Under the pieces are notes generated by a model. The model was not told the origin of the DNA. It saw only the letters and a program-made list of their open reading frames with translations, and did no database searches. Of a stretch of DNA of 51,187 nucleotides, positions 19,444 to 28,719 are shown piece by piece (position 1 is the first letter of the stretch; the number at the start of each line of letters is the position of its first letter). Made by a program: the position numbers and the translations under genes. This stretch comes from Lachnospiraceae bacterium (lineage in GTDB: Bacteria; Bacillota; Clostridia; Lachnospirales; Lachnospiraceae), in assembly GCA_015056815.1 (NCBI GenBank), contig SVFN01000029.1, positions 1 through 51,187 on the forward strand, in the 5' to 3' direction.

Positions 19444-19581
19444 TTATATTGCCTTAAACATTTTCTGCGACATCGGTTTCTCATTCTTCTTTTCAACCTC
19501 TGCCTGCGCCTTTCTAAATTCTTCCATTCGCTTCAGTTCTTCCTCTGCATCATCAAATCCGATGTGTGTGTACACATTCAT
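19444..19581 (-). CDS. Small charged protein, 45 residues
   Basis: Short ORF starting MNVYTHIGFDDAEEELKRME and ending MFKAI, very rich in Glu and Lys and probably one long helix. AGGAGGT lies 6-7 bp before the ATG, which is the main reason to accept so short a gene. It is between the IS66 remnant and the kinase operon and may be cargo or part of a mobile element. No function can be given. Confidence 0.5.
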   Translation of the reverse strand: MNVYTHIGFDDAEEELKRMEEFRKAQAEVEKKNEKPMSQKMFKAI

Positions 19582-19707
19582 TGTAAACCTCCTACGTTTC
19601 TAGATGACGAATTCTTCGGAACAGTGTAAGTCCTCAATTACAAGTACCTGTCCATTGTAACAAAAATCTGAGATGATTTCCCCAAATACTTTTTTGGAGG
19701 TTATCTC

Positions 19708-20112
19708 ATGAATACATCTAAAGTAGTCCATCAGGCAAAACTTAATACCTGGGCTGATTTGATCCGTGATCAGCAATCAAGTTCACTATCCGTTGCTTCA
19801 TGGTGTGAACAGCACCAGTTGTCAAAAGATCAGTACTATTACTGGAAGCGTAAGCTCAAAGATCATTACGTAGAAGCGCAGCTTCCAGACATCGTTCCAA
19901 TCACTTCTCCAGCTTTACAACAGAGTTTTACAAGTTGTACAACTGTTACAACACAATCCCTGCAGTCCTCGCTGACTTTATCCATAGCAGTTATATCTAT
20001 ATTTCACGAAAAGCTCACGCGCCATCCACTTATCATAAACAACTTCTGGTCCATCGGACCAGAAGTTACTTCAAAATCATATAGCCTTATAACTATTCTG
20101 AATCAAAGCTAA
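19708..20112 (+). pseudogene. IS66-family accessory gene tnpA, remnant
   Basis: The first ~75 residues match the IS66 accessory protein pattern: HQAKLNTWADLI, then WCEQHQLSKDQYYYWKRKLK (a helix-turn-helix-like stretch) and LPDIVPI. After that the family likeness fades, and the ORF runs on into the end of the neighbouring gene, overlapping it by 20 bp. The tnpB and tnpC transposase genes that should follow are absent. TTTGGAGG precedes the ATG. This is a truncated insertion sequence separating two defence-type units. Confidence 0.75.
20041..20067. repeat. Perfect 12-bp palindrome with 3-nt loop
   Basis: AACTTCTGGTCC at 20041-20052, ATC, then the exact complement at 20056-20067. No T-run follows on either strand, so it is a weak terminator at best. 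It lies 26 bp past the end of the 1,065-residue gene and inside the IS66 remnant ORF, and may be a left-over element end. Confidence 0.6.
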
Positions 20113-23100
20113 GCCCATATTTAATATTATGTTCGCCCTCATCATGGTAGGCTCTTGCGATTTTTCTTAATGTTTCTGCCAACCTAAACATTCCTGCCTC
20201 ATCTGCAGCATTGGCTTTCTCTTGGTAGCTCTTTTCCAGCTCAAATTCTGCTTGTCCTGTTATATCAACATTATAAACTCCTCTAGAATTGAAAGCTTCC
20301 GTAAAATATCCCGATAATGCATGTCCTTCTTTGTCTTCTTGCAATACATTAGCAACATGCTTTTCAATAAAAAATCCATCCTCATCTACCGGAGCATAGA
20401 AAGCCGCTCTACCAAAATAGTTTAAAGCCATACTCTCTACATCATGTTTTTTACTTTCAGAAGTTACAAATGATATCCAATTATCAAGAACCGTGGCATC
20501 CAGAGTACCATCCATACGCAATCCAGGTACCCTTTTCCACCCATATAGTAATTTGTAGCATTGACCTACAATTCTAGTTCTTTCTTCATTTGATCCCGAG
20601 AAATCATCTTCTTTTCCGCATATGAGCTTTATTATTCCCATATAATACTCCGGATTAGATGACATCTTGTCCCATAAAAATGTAGGTGGATAACCCTCTC
20701 TTTCTTCCAAAAACACTAAGTATTTCCATTCAATCAAAACCATTGTATCTTTATCCACATCTTGCTCTTGTAGCCATTTAATCAAATGTTGAATATAGTA
20801 TTCATCCAGTGTATTATTCGATTGCGTAGACGCAACTTCAACATTTAAGTTTAGTGTCTCAACTACTACAGATATTTTTATTTCTCTTTTTTCCTTAAGA
20901 CAGATATACAGGATAAAAATACTCTTATCGGTGCGTCGAGATGCATTTAGTCTTTCTACCGCTCTTTCATATATTTCAAAACAATCCTGGCCAATTCCCC
21001 AAACGTTCGTTAAATCCCAAAAAATCTTTTGCGCACCTTCGCCTATTTTTTCAACGATTTCTAACGTCTGTTTTGTTAATGGTAAGAAGGAAAGTATTTT
21101 TGCCTGTATCTCATCTGGCTCATTACAAATAATTTCAATCGTTCTTTCAATATCGATGGTTAGGAAAAAGTTCCTTATCAAGTCATCATTTTCTATTTGT
21201 TCACTTTTTGAGATAATATACAATACGTCAGAATCATCAATAAAGTTGCCTAAACATGCGCCTATAGCGCCTATGTTTTCAACTTCTTTTTCAAATTCTA
21301 CAATCCCTCTTATACCGTCCTTACTGTAGATTTCTTTTATTATATTTGTTTGCTTATCTCTAAGTTTTTCCTCTTCTTTAGAATAATCATCTTTTTCTTC
21401 CATTAAAGAATATTGATCTTTTCTAAACAGTCTAACCGCATATGCGTGCCTACTATCTGTCAAAACATGTGACGCAAGTTTATCAATAGACTTCAGCCTC
21501 TCCTCCCCAAGTGCCCAATCAGCATCCGAAAACTTTCGATGCCTTACCAGAAAATCTTGTATTTTATCCCAAAGATATTCTTTTTCTTCTAGAGATAGAT
21601 TTATCGAAGCATCTGATATTCGATTTACTATTTTATTCTGTAACTCAATGTCCACATCATCTATAACTTTTAACAAGTCACATAATCTATTAACATCATT
21701 TCCGGAAATCTCAATTGCTATATTAATATATCCAAGAGATGCCTCCATGTAATCCTTTGCACTAACAGTTTCCGGTATATCTTCCACCTTTAAAAACTTT
21801 GGTTTCTGTATCGGACTTCCAGTAGTAGTAACTCTTGGCATTAATTTCATCAACAACTTCCATGTCAGATTAATATCTTCTTTTGCCAAACCATTAAAAA
21901 CTCCTACTCTGATAGCAATTGGAGCATGCGTTTGCGGATACCACGGAAGCACTACACCTATAAGGGCATCCCCAAAGGACGTATTATATTTAGCTAGTTG
22001 AAACAAAGCCACAATCGCCCTTGAAAAATACTGTTTCAACTTCGCAATATTCGAAATTGTCCATAATAGCTGATACCCATATTGAGTTACCGTTATTCCT
22101 TGTTCCTTCTCATTTAAGAATTCTACAAAAGCGTTATCCTCTTTACTTGTTAGCTCTATTATTTCATCAAGAAAAACACTTGGACAAGCTTCTCCTATAT
22201 ACTGGAAATAATCAGCCTGAGAGGCATAGCCCCGCCAGTCATCTATCTTAAAAAATTCTCGAATAAATTGGCACACCCCATTCAATATCTTATTATCTGA
22301 GCAATTAACGAATACTTCTTTATTATTTCCTAAAATAGCAAGCGTCTCTGCTAATCCTTCTTTTATTGCATTGGAATACTTGTTTCTCTGCCCATGTAAG
22401 AAAAAAGTTGCCATATGCCGTTTGTCTGGATCCAAATTGTATTTTGGCTCAATCTCAAAAAACACATTTTTTAAGCAATCAAAGAATGCTTCAATATGAT
22501 TATCATATATTTTGTCTGCTTCTCTTAGCAATAATTCTAAATGATTACTTGTTTTCCAAACTCCATTAGAATATAACAATACACTTTCCGATTCTGATCG
22601 ATATCTTCTAATTTTTATTAGCAACTCATCTTTTGACAATCCTGTTATTTTTCCTACAGCCTCAACGTCTCCGTCGTAATCCTCATTCCAAATACCAATA
22701 AGCCCTAATGTTCCCATTAATATTTCATCATACTTAGAATCTACTATTACCGGATGCGCCTTTGAGTTATTTGATTGAATTTTCTTCTCCAAAATTCGCT
22801 GGCGATCTTTGGAGAATAATGTCACATTTTTGCTCCCTCTTCGTGTAAAAGCCTGACCCTCAAATAAAGTATTAGAATGTTTCGCATGCTGTCCATATTC
22901 TGGGAAAACTGCTTTTCCTACTTCATATATCCACTCATTATTTAATGGCGATATACAAAAGTATCCAAATACCAAATTATTAAACTGAACTGTACCCGTT
23001 CTAATATCTGTCGGTATAGGAAAAATATTCAATAACAAGTTTTGCCACTCATTATCATCCCTCCAACTACCTTCTTCAATCCCCTTAAGTTGCTTTGACT

Positions 23101-23290
23101 TATCTTCCACTCCAAAAATGATAAACTTATCCTTATCCATTGCTGCTTCCGCATTAAGCATTGATATAACATCCTTGATAAAACTATATTTATCATCCTT
23201 TTTATATGGCATTTCTTTATAATCTAGGTTCGGTCCTTCAGATGGTAATTTCTGTAATATTTCAATAACCTTAGCTTCCGTCTCTATCAT
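20093..23290 (-). CDS. Large AlbA_2/Schlafen-type protein next to the restriction operon
   Basis: A 1,065-residue soluble protein. The first ~170 residues fit the AlbA_2 (Schlafen AAA_4) putative nucleic-acid-binding domain: EGPNLDYKEM, VISMLNAEA, DKFIIFGVEDK, then GYFCISPLNNEW and FTRRGSKN. The remaining ~890 residues are mainly helical and I recognise no motif, ATPase loop or nuclease site in them. There is no membrane segment. The start follows a modest TAGGATG. It begins 28 bp after the hsdR stop codon on the same strand, so it is probably the last gene of the type I restriction operon. Such linkage suggests a defence role, but no activity can be inferred. Confidence 0.8.
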   Translation of the reverse strand: MIETEAKVIEILQKLPSEGPNLDYKEMPYKKDDKYSFIKDVISMLNAEAAMDKDKFIIFGVEDKSKQLKGIEEGSWRDDNEWQNLLLNIFPIPTDIRTGTVQFNNLVFGYFCISPLNNEWIYEVGKAVFPEYGQHAKHSNTLFEGQAFTRRGSKNVTLFSKDRQRILEKKIQSNNSKAHPVIVDSKYDEILMGTLGLIGIWNEDYDGDVEAVGKITGLSKDELLIKIRRYRSESESVLLYSNGVWKTSNHLELLLREADKIYDNHIEAFFDCLKNVFFEIEPKYNLDPDKRHMATFFLHGQRNKYSNAIKEGLAETLAILGNNKEVFVNCSDNKILNGVCQFIREFFKIDDWRGYASQADYFQYIGEACPSVFLDEIIELTSKEDNAFVEFLNEKEQGITVTQYGYQLLWTISNIAKLKQYFSRAIVALFQLAKYNTSFGDALIGVVLPWYPQTHAPIAIRVGVFNGLAKEDINLTWKLLMKLMPRVTTTGSPIQKPKFLKVEDIPETVSAKDYMEASLGYINIAIEISGNDVNRLCDLLKVIDDVDIELQNKIVNRISDASINLSLEEKEYLWDKIQDFLVRHRKFSDADWALGEERLKSIDKLASHVLTDSRHAYAVRLFRKDQYSLMEEKDDYSKEEEKLRDKQTNIIKEIYSKDGIRGIVEFEKEVENIGAIGACLGNFIDDSDVLYIISKSEQIENDDLIRNFFLTIDIERTIEIICNEPDEIQAKILSFLPLTKQTLEIVEKIGEGAQKIFWDLTNVWGIGQDCFEIYERAVERLNASRRTDKSIFILYICLKEKREIKISVVVETLNLNVEVASTQSNNTLDEYYIQHLIKWLQEQDVDKDTMVLIEWKYLVFLEEREGYPPTFLWDKMSSNPEYYMGIIKLICGKEDDFSGSNEERTRIVGQCYKLLYGWKRVPGLRMDGTLDATVLDNWISFVTSESKKHDVESMALNYFGRAAFYAPVDEDGFFIEKHVANVLQEDKEGHALSGYFTEAFNSRGVYNVDITGQAEFELEKSYQEKANAADEAGMFRLAETLRKIARAYHDEGEHNIKYGLSFDSE

Positions 23291-23318
23291 CTGTACACAT
23301 CCTATTTACATACTTCAA

Positions 23319-26300
23319 CTATTTCACCATTTTAGCATAAATATCTTCCACATATGTTTCCGGTGTTGCCTCGTCAATCACCCCAGACTTTGGATCATAG
23401 ATAAACGACTTCTTCAGACGTTCATACAACACAGAGCCGACCGTATCCATAACCTGTTTCATCATTTCTGGATCTCCAAATAGTCTTCTAAAGAATTCAT
23501 CATTCTGCTCGTATCTCTCTGCAGCCATAGTCGGGAAATCTTTTTCGAACAACAACATAAATGTGGCTCTGTCATTATTCTTGGCATAACTCTGCCATTT
23601 TTCCTGATTAGCGTAGTCATTTTCCATCTGAACAAGCACCTTATCCATTTCTGTAAATGCCGTTCCAAACCGCTCATTAATCTTGTCTATAATAGCTGTA
23701 AGTGGATCTTTCTTCGGTTCTCTGTGACCAGCATCTCCGGAAATAGGCACATAACCGCCATCAGATCCCTCCAGTTCTATCGCACCTTCAAAGTCCTTCT
23801 CCAGCTTGTAATATTCTAAAAGAATCTTGTCATCCACAGTTACCTTCTCTGTGCTTGGTCCTTTCGGGAGCATTGTGTATAAAAACTTTGAATATACGCT
23901 AAACTTATGAATGTCTTTATCAAACAGCCTGCAAACCTGTGTAATATATGCATACACACGATTAAACATAGCCAGTGTAGACTTAAATACATCCTGATGC
24001 TCTACTTCAAGAGCGATATAACGGTCTACTGCCGGACGCAGCTGACCCTGAAGCTTACCTAAATCTCCTGCCGACTGTGTTTCATTAGAATAAAAAATAT
24101 CCGCAAACTTTTCTATCTCGCTTGTCTGATATACACGATATTCATCCAATGTATTTTTCATATCGTAAACGACATTCGGATCTGTCTCCTCAAGAAGAAC
24201 AGTCTCTTCATAGAACGGCTCAAAGGACGCCTTAATATCCTCCGCAGAGTTTACAAAATCAAGGACAAAGGTATCTAACTTGCCTCTTGCCGTTCTATTC
24301 AATCTGGATAATGTCTGAACTGCTTTTACACCAGAGAGTTTCTTATCCACAAACATAGTATGAAGAAGCGGTTCATCAAATCCTGTCTGGTATTTCTCCG
24401 CCACCACAAGGATTCCGTAATCATCTGTATGGAAAGCCTCCGGAAGAGTCTTTTCCTTGATTGTCTTACCATCCTTGTTCTTATTCATTCCCTCCTCGGT
24501 ATAGGAAACTCCATCATCTGTTACCTCACCGGAGAAAGCTACAAGCACATCAAGGTCATATCCCTTTTCTTCGATTTGGCGCTTGAACTCCTGTACATAA
24601 CGCACCGCATGAAGACGTGAAGGTGTAACCACCATCGCCTTTGCTTTTCCGCCCATTTTATGTCTTGTAATATTCATAAAATGATAGAGCATAATGGCTG
24701 TCTTCTGTGAAATATTATGCGGATGCAGAGTCTCATAATTTAGAATGGCCTTTGATCCCTGCGTAGTATCAAGTTCCGGATCATCGTCAATAATCTTGGT
24801 AATCTTGTAATACATCTTATAAGTCATATAATTCTGCAATACATCCAAGATAAAATGCTCTTCAATAGCCTGTCTCATCGAATAGATATGGAACGGATGA
24901 TAGACTCCTTCCGCATCTTTAGTTCCAAACATCTGAAGGGTTTTACCCTTTGGTGTCGCTGTAAAGGCAAAGAAGGAAAGATTCTCATGGATTCCCTGTG
25001 CTGCAAGTTCATCTAAAAGACGATCTTCATCATCCTTGCGATTCTTTTCTTCTTCCTCTTCCATCTCGGCATATTCTTTTAAGATTTCCTCTGTATCAGC
25101 AAGGGCTCTCTTTAATTTTCTTGCTGCATCACCGGTCTGCGAAGAATGCGCCTCATCTACAATGATGGCAAATCTCTTGTTTGCAGAATTAACCTCTTTA
25201 TAGATTACCGGGAACTTCTGCAATGTGGTTATAATGATACCCGCTCCGCTCTCAATGGCATCTTTTAATTGCTGAGAATTCTTATCGATTTTCTGAACCA
25301 CACCTTCTACATGGTCAAATTGGTATACGGTTGACTGTAACTGGCTATCAAGCACACGACGATCTGTTACGATGATGACTGATTGAAAAATCTTCTCATC
25401 CAAGTCATTGTGTAATCCTGCCAATCTATGAGCCAACCATGCAATGGAATTGGATTTACCCGAACCGGCACTATGCTGAATCAAATAATTCTTTCCGGAG
25501 CCATTTTCTTTTACATCTGTAAGAAGCTTTGTCACTACATCAAGCTGATGATATCTTGGGAAAATCATTCTTTCCGACTTCAGATTTCCCTTATCATCAA
25601 ATTCCTGCTGCAAGTGCATATATTTTTGAAGTATCTCAAGAAGTCTGTCCTTACAAAGCACATTCTCCCAAAGATATGCAGTATCATATCCATTTTCGTT
25701 ATTGGGATTTCCTTTTCCACCAACATTACCGGCACCGGCACTTCCCTGGTTAAAAGGCAAGAAATATGTATGCGGCCCCTCCAAACGTGTTGTCATATAC
25801 ACATTGGTAAGGTCCACTGCGAAATGAACCAATACGCGCTCCTTAAAAACAAAGATTGTATCTTTGCTTGCGCGGTCAAACTTGTACTGGTTAATGGCAT
25901 TCGTCGTGCTCTGTCCCGTGAACTGACACTTTAATTCCATAGACACTACCGGAATACCGTTTAAGAAAAGCACAATATCAATGCTGTTCTCATTCTTTAC
26001 TGAATAATGAAGCTGTCTGGTACAATGTAAAACATTTGCCTCATACTGTGCTTTACTGGTTTCATTTAATGATGTTTCCGGCTTCCAAAATACCGCACGG
26101 AACTTAATTCCTCTGTCAGTAAAACCATGACGAAGCACGTTAAGAAGACTTGTCTGCTTTACTTCACGAGTAAAACGCTCAATAATCTGTTTCTCTGCCA
26201 TTGCATCATAGATTTTTACAAATCTCTCCCACTGCTTTGGCTGAGAATTCTTAATAAACTCAATAAAGGTTCCTTCATCCAGACCACTTACTCTGTTGAA

Positions 26301-26396
26301 TGTAGCCGGATTCCCCTTTTCATATCCGCCGTGATAAATCAGATAGTCCTCAATATCTTCTTCGAATCGACGTTCTTTTACGTCAAAGTCAGACAT
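23319..26396 (-). CDS. hsdR: Type I restriction enzyme, R subunit
   Basis: Motor and nuclease subunit that translocates and cuts unmodified DNA. The N-terminal PD-(D/E)xK nuclease is seen in NSIDIVLFLNGIPVVSMELK near residues 135-155. The helicase core has Walker A HSAGSGKS, the DEAH box in IIVDEAHSSQTG, and SFFAFTATP. A helical C-terminal domain follows; the 1,025 residues are a full-length subunit. The ATG at 26396 lies 3 bp after the hsdS stop codon with GGGAGG inside the end of hsdS, so the genes are translationally coupled. Confidence 0.95.
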   Translation of the reverse strand: MSDFDVKERRFEEDIEDYLIYHGGYEKGNPATFNRVSGLDEGTFIEFIKNSQPKQWERFVKIYDAMAEKQIIERFTREVKQTSLLNVLRHGFTDRGIKFRAVFWKPETSLNETSKAQYEANVLHCTRQLHYSVKNENSIDIVLFLNGIPVVSMELKCQFTGQSTTNAINQYKFDRASKDTIFVFKERVLVHFAVDLTNVYMTTRLEGPHTYFLPFNQGSAGAGNVGGKGNPNNENGYDTAYLWENVLCKDRLLEILQKYMHLQQEFDDKGNLKSERMIFPRYHQLDVVTKLLTDVKENGSGKNYLIQHSAGSGKSNSIAWLAHRLAGLHNDLDEKIFQSVIIVTDRRVLDSQLQSTVYQFDHVEGVVQKIDKNSQQLKDAIESGAGIIITTLQKFPVIYKEVNSANKRFAIIVDEAHSSQTGDAARKLKRALADTEEILKEYAEMEEEEEKNRKDDEDRLLDELAAQGIHENLSFFAFTATPKGKTLQMFGTKDAEGVYHPFHIYSMRQAIEEHFILDVLQNYMTYKMYYKITKIIDDDPELDTTQGSKAILNYETLHPHNISQKTAIMLYHFMNITRHKMGGKAKAMVVTPSRLHAVRYVQEFKRQIEEKGYDLDVLVAFSGEVTDDGVSYTEEGMNKNKDGKTIKEKTLPEAFHTDDYGILVVAEKYQTGFDEPLLHTMFVDKKLSGVKAVQTLSRLNRTARGKLDTFVLDFVNSAEDIKASFEPFYEETVLLEETDPNVVYDMKNTLDEYRVYQTSEIEKFADIFYSNETQSAGDLGKLQGQLRPAVDRYIALEVEHQDVFKSTLAMFNRVYAYITQVCRLFDKDIHKFSVYSKFLYTMLPKGPSTEKVTVDDKILLEYYKLEKDFEGAIELEGSDGGYVPISGDAGHREPKKDPLTAIIDKINERFGTAFTEMDKVLVQMENDYANQEKWQSYAKNNDRATFMLLFEKDFPTMAAERYEQNDEFFRRLFGDPEMMKQVMDTVGSVLYERLKKSFIYDPKSGVIDEATPETYVEDIYAKMVK

Positions 26397-26399
26397 AAA

Positions 26400-27662
26400 C
26401 TAAACCTCCCTTTTACCGGTAACAACTTCATAAATTATAGATTTTTTGTATTCACTCAACTTGTTTATTGTTTCTTCTTTTTTAATAATCTTTTCCTCAA
26501 TTGTACTACATTTTTTATCCAAAAAATTCACTATTTGAATTTGTTCCTTTTCGCACGGAAGCGGAATACAAAACTCATTTAAAGTTGCTAAGGATAGATT
26601 TGCAATTGTAGAACCGCATAAGCTCAAATCCATAATAGTTTTTGCTGCGTGGCTTTGAAGATAATACCTTATAAATCTTTTATTCTCTTCATCTTTAAAC
26701 GTAATATATCCAGCGCTTTTACCCAAAAACACCTTTTCACCGTTATAAAAAGATGTTTTTCCATATGTTGCCCCATTCAATGTTATAAAAATGGTATTCT
26801 GGGAAATACTTACTTGTTTATACTTTCTATATTCTCCCTCATTTATTTTGTCCGTTTTCTCCGTAAAAACTAATTCTTCTTCGCCTATGTTCTGCCCATT
26901 AATAAAATAGTAATCCCCGTCACTATCATAATCTGGTGTGCCATGCAGTCCGTCTCCTATTTCAATTGACATGTGTTTAAATTTGTTCACTGTCCAATCA
27001 ATCGGAATTTTACCTATACATTCTATACCACTATCCTTTATTTTGACATCAGTATTTAATCCTTTTGTAACTGCCTCCGTAATCACTGATATTTTGTATT
27101 CCTTTAGCTTCTCGATAATCTCCTGCTGTTTTTCGATGATAGTGTCAATCTTGGCACATTTTTCATCCAAATAATCTGCAATCCTTTTCTGTTCATCTAT
27201 AGTTGGCGATGGGATGTAAATATTTTTCATGTCAGACCATTTTGTTGACCATAAATCATTTACTATACCATGGCCCCATCTATAAAACTCATCAGCAAAA
27301 TTGTCCGACTTGAATACAAAGCTGTAATACTTATTGTTCATGTTTCCACGTGGTTTTAGCACCGTATTTATCAAAGAACATGAGCCATCGTATTCAGATA
27401 TGCCACAAGAACCTCTTCTATCTGATCTACTATTGATTACAAAATCATTTTTCAGAATCAACTTACGATTATCACCGTTATCAGTTTTTGCAGCCGTTTC
27501 TAATTGCGGAACTATGCCCTGTTTTGTAACGGATAACGGTTCATATTCAGAATCACTAACCTTTGTATTACGTTCTTCATAAATTGCACCAATTTTATTT
27601 AATTTCCAAGCTATGGGTATCCGTCCTATCCATTCGATACCGCTATCTTTCATCTCTCTCAT
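26400..27662 (-). CDS. hsdS: Type I restriction-modification specificity subunit
   Basis: Recognises the two halves of the target site and docks HsdM and HsdR. It has the two-repeat layout: DSGIEWIGRIPIAWKLNKIG starts target-recognition domain 1 and DSGIECIGKIPIDWTVNKF starts domain 2. Each is followed by a conserved helix (AKIDTIIEKQQEIIEKLKEY near 175, then EKIIKKEETINKLSEYKKSI near the end). At 420 residues it is intact. An alternative ATG three codons in is possible. It lies between rhuM and hsdR. Confidence 0.93.
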   Translation of the reverse strand: MREMKDSGIEWIGRIPIAWKLNKIGAIYEERNTKVSDSEYEPLSVTKQGIVPQLETAAKTDNGDNRKLILKNDFVINSRSDRRGSCGISEYDGSCSLINTVLKPRGNMNNKYYSFVFKSDNFADEFYRWGHGIVNDLWSTKWSDMKNIYIPSPTIDEQKRIADYLDEKCAKIDTIIEKQQEIIEKLKEYKISVITEAVTKGLNTDVKIKDSGIECIGKIPIDWTVNKFKHMSIEIGDGLHGTPDYDSDGDYYFINGQNIGEEELVFTEKTDKINEGEYRKYKQVSISQNTIFITLNGATYGKTSFYNGEKVFLGKSAGYITFKDEENKRFIRYYLQSHAAKTIMDLSLCGSTIANLSLATLNEFCIPLPCEKEQIQIVNFLDKKCSTIEEKIIKKEETINKLSEYKKSIIYEVVTGKREV

Positions 27663-27684
27663 TTAGAGTATTCTTCCTTTTCTT

Positions 27685-28719
27685 TTATTTACGATTATCC
27701 TTTAAATGATCCTCTAACTCCATGAATCGATCAAAATCGCTTTGGAATAATCTATCCTGAATCACTCTATATTTTTCAAATTCCGTCTCTGCATGAATCT
27801 TGGCCTGCTCCGCACTAATTTTCCCTTTATCCTTAAGAACTTCATGATCCATCAATGTAAGAAATCCATCCAATCGGATTTCCCAATCGGCCATAGTCAT
27901 AGGAATATTACGCATAGCCATACTTTCCGCCAAATCCAGATAAGCCGTAACCATTCTACTAAGGATAGATAATTCTTCTTCCGACAAATAATTCTTTGCC
28001 ACCGTAACATCATACTTATGAATCTTACTATTCGGGGAGCCTTCCCACGTTGTAAGTCCCATGTGTTCTTTTTCAGCGTCCGCTCTGTTATAAATCACTT
28101 CTGCTGCAGTCTGTCCGTGAACAGCATAATGAAGTTTATTTTGTACAGCCGCAAAGAATCGTTTTGTTTCCTTTGCTGTCGAATCATAATCAATTGAAGT
28201 CGCATAAATATCTGTTATCTTCTGGTAAAACTTTCGCTCAGACAAACGTATTTCTCGAATACGTTCCAGCAATTGTTCAAAATACTCCTTCGTTAAAATG
28301 CTACCACCCTTTTTAAGTCTTTCATCATCCATGGCATAGCCTTTAATCGTGTATTCTTCAATAATGGTATTTGCCCATTTGCGAAATTGAACTGCCTTTT
28401 CTGAGTCAACTTTATTTCCAACCGCAATAATGGCTTTAAGATTATAATGGAGTGTATTATAGTCTTTTCCATCATCTGCAGTTGTTCGAAATTTTCGAAC
28501 AACTGATTCCTCGTCTATTTCTCCATCCTCATACAACTTATGTAAATGATAATTAATGGTGCTCTTTCCTACATCATAAAGAACTCCCATCATTTTCTGA
28601 CTTAACCATACGTTCTCATCGGCATAAATAGCCTCTATTCCGCCTTCGCCGGTCGCTGTGATAAACGTCAAGTATTCTGCTGCCGATGATCTAATTGTGC
28701 TTTCTTTTTTCTTGGCCAT
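27685..28719 (-). CDS. rhuM: RhuM-family protein within the restriction operon
   Basis: A 344-residue RhuM-type protein of unknown biochemical role; the family is named after a Salmonella pathogenicity-island gene and is often found inside type I restriction loci. Seen are the start VWLSQKMMGVLYDVGKSTI with a helix-turn-helix-like region, the block FRKWANTIIEEYTIKGYAMD, and HGQTAAEVIYNRADAEKEHM. Its ATG overlaps the hsdM stop codon (TAATG), so it is translated with hsdM. It is 22 bp from hsdS. Confidence 0.9.
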   Translation of the reverse strand: MAKKKESTIRSSAAEYLTFITATGEGGIEAIYADENVWLSQKMMGVLYDVGKSTINYHLHKLYEDGEIDEESVVRKFRTTADDGKDYNTLHYNLKAIIAVGNKVDSEKAVQFRKWANTIIEEYTIKGYAMDDERLKKGGSILTKEYFEQLLERIREIRLSERKFYQKITDIYATSIDYDSTAKETKRFFAAVQNKLHYAVHGQTAAEVIYNRADAEKEHMGLTTWEGSPNSKIHKYDVTVAKNYLSEEELSILSRMVTAYLDLAESMAMRNIPMTMADWEIRLDGFLTLMDHEVLKDKGKISAEQAKIHAETEFEKYRVIQDRLFQSDFDRFMELEDHLKDNRK

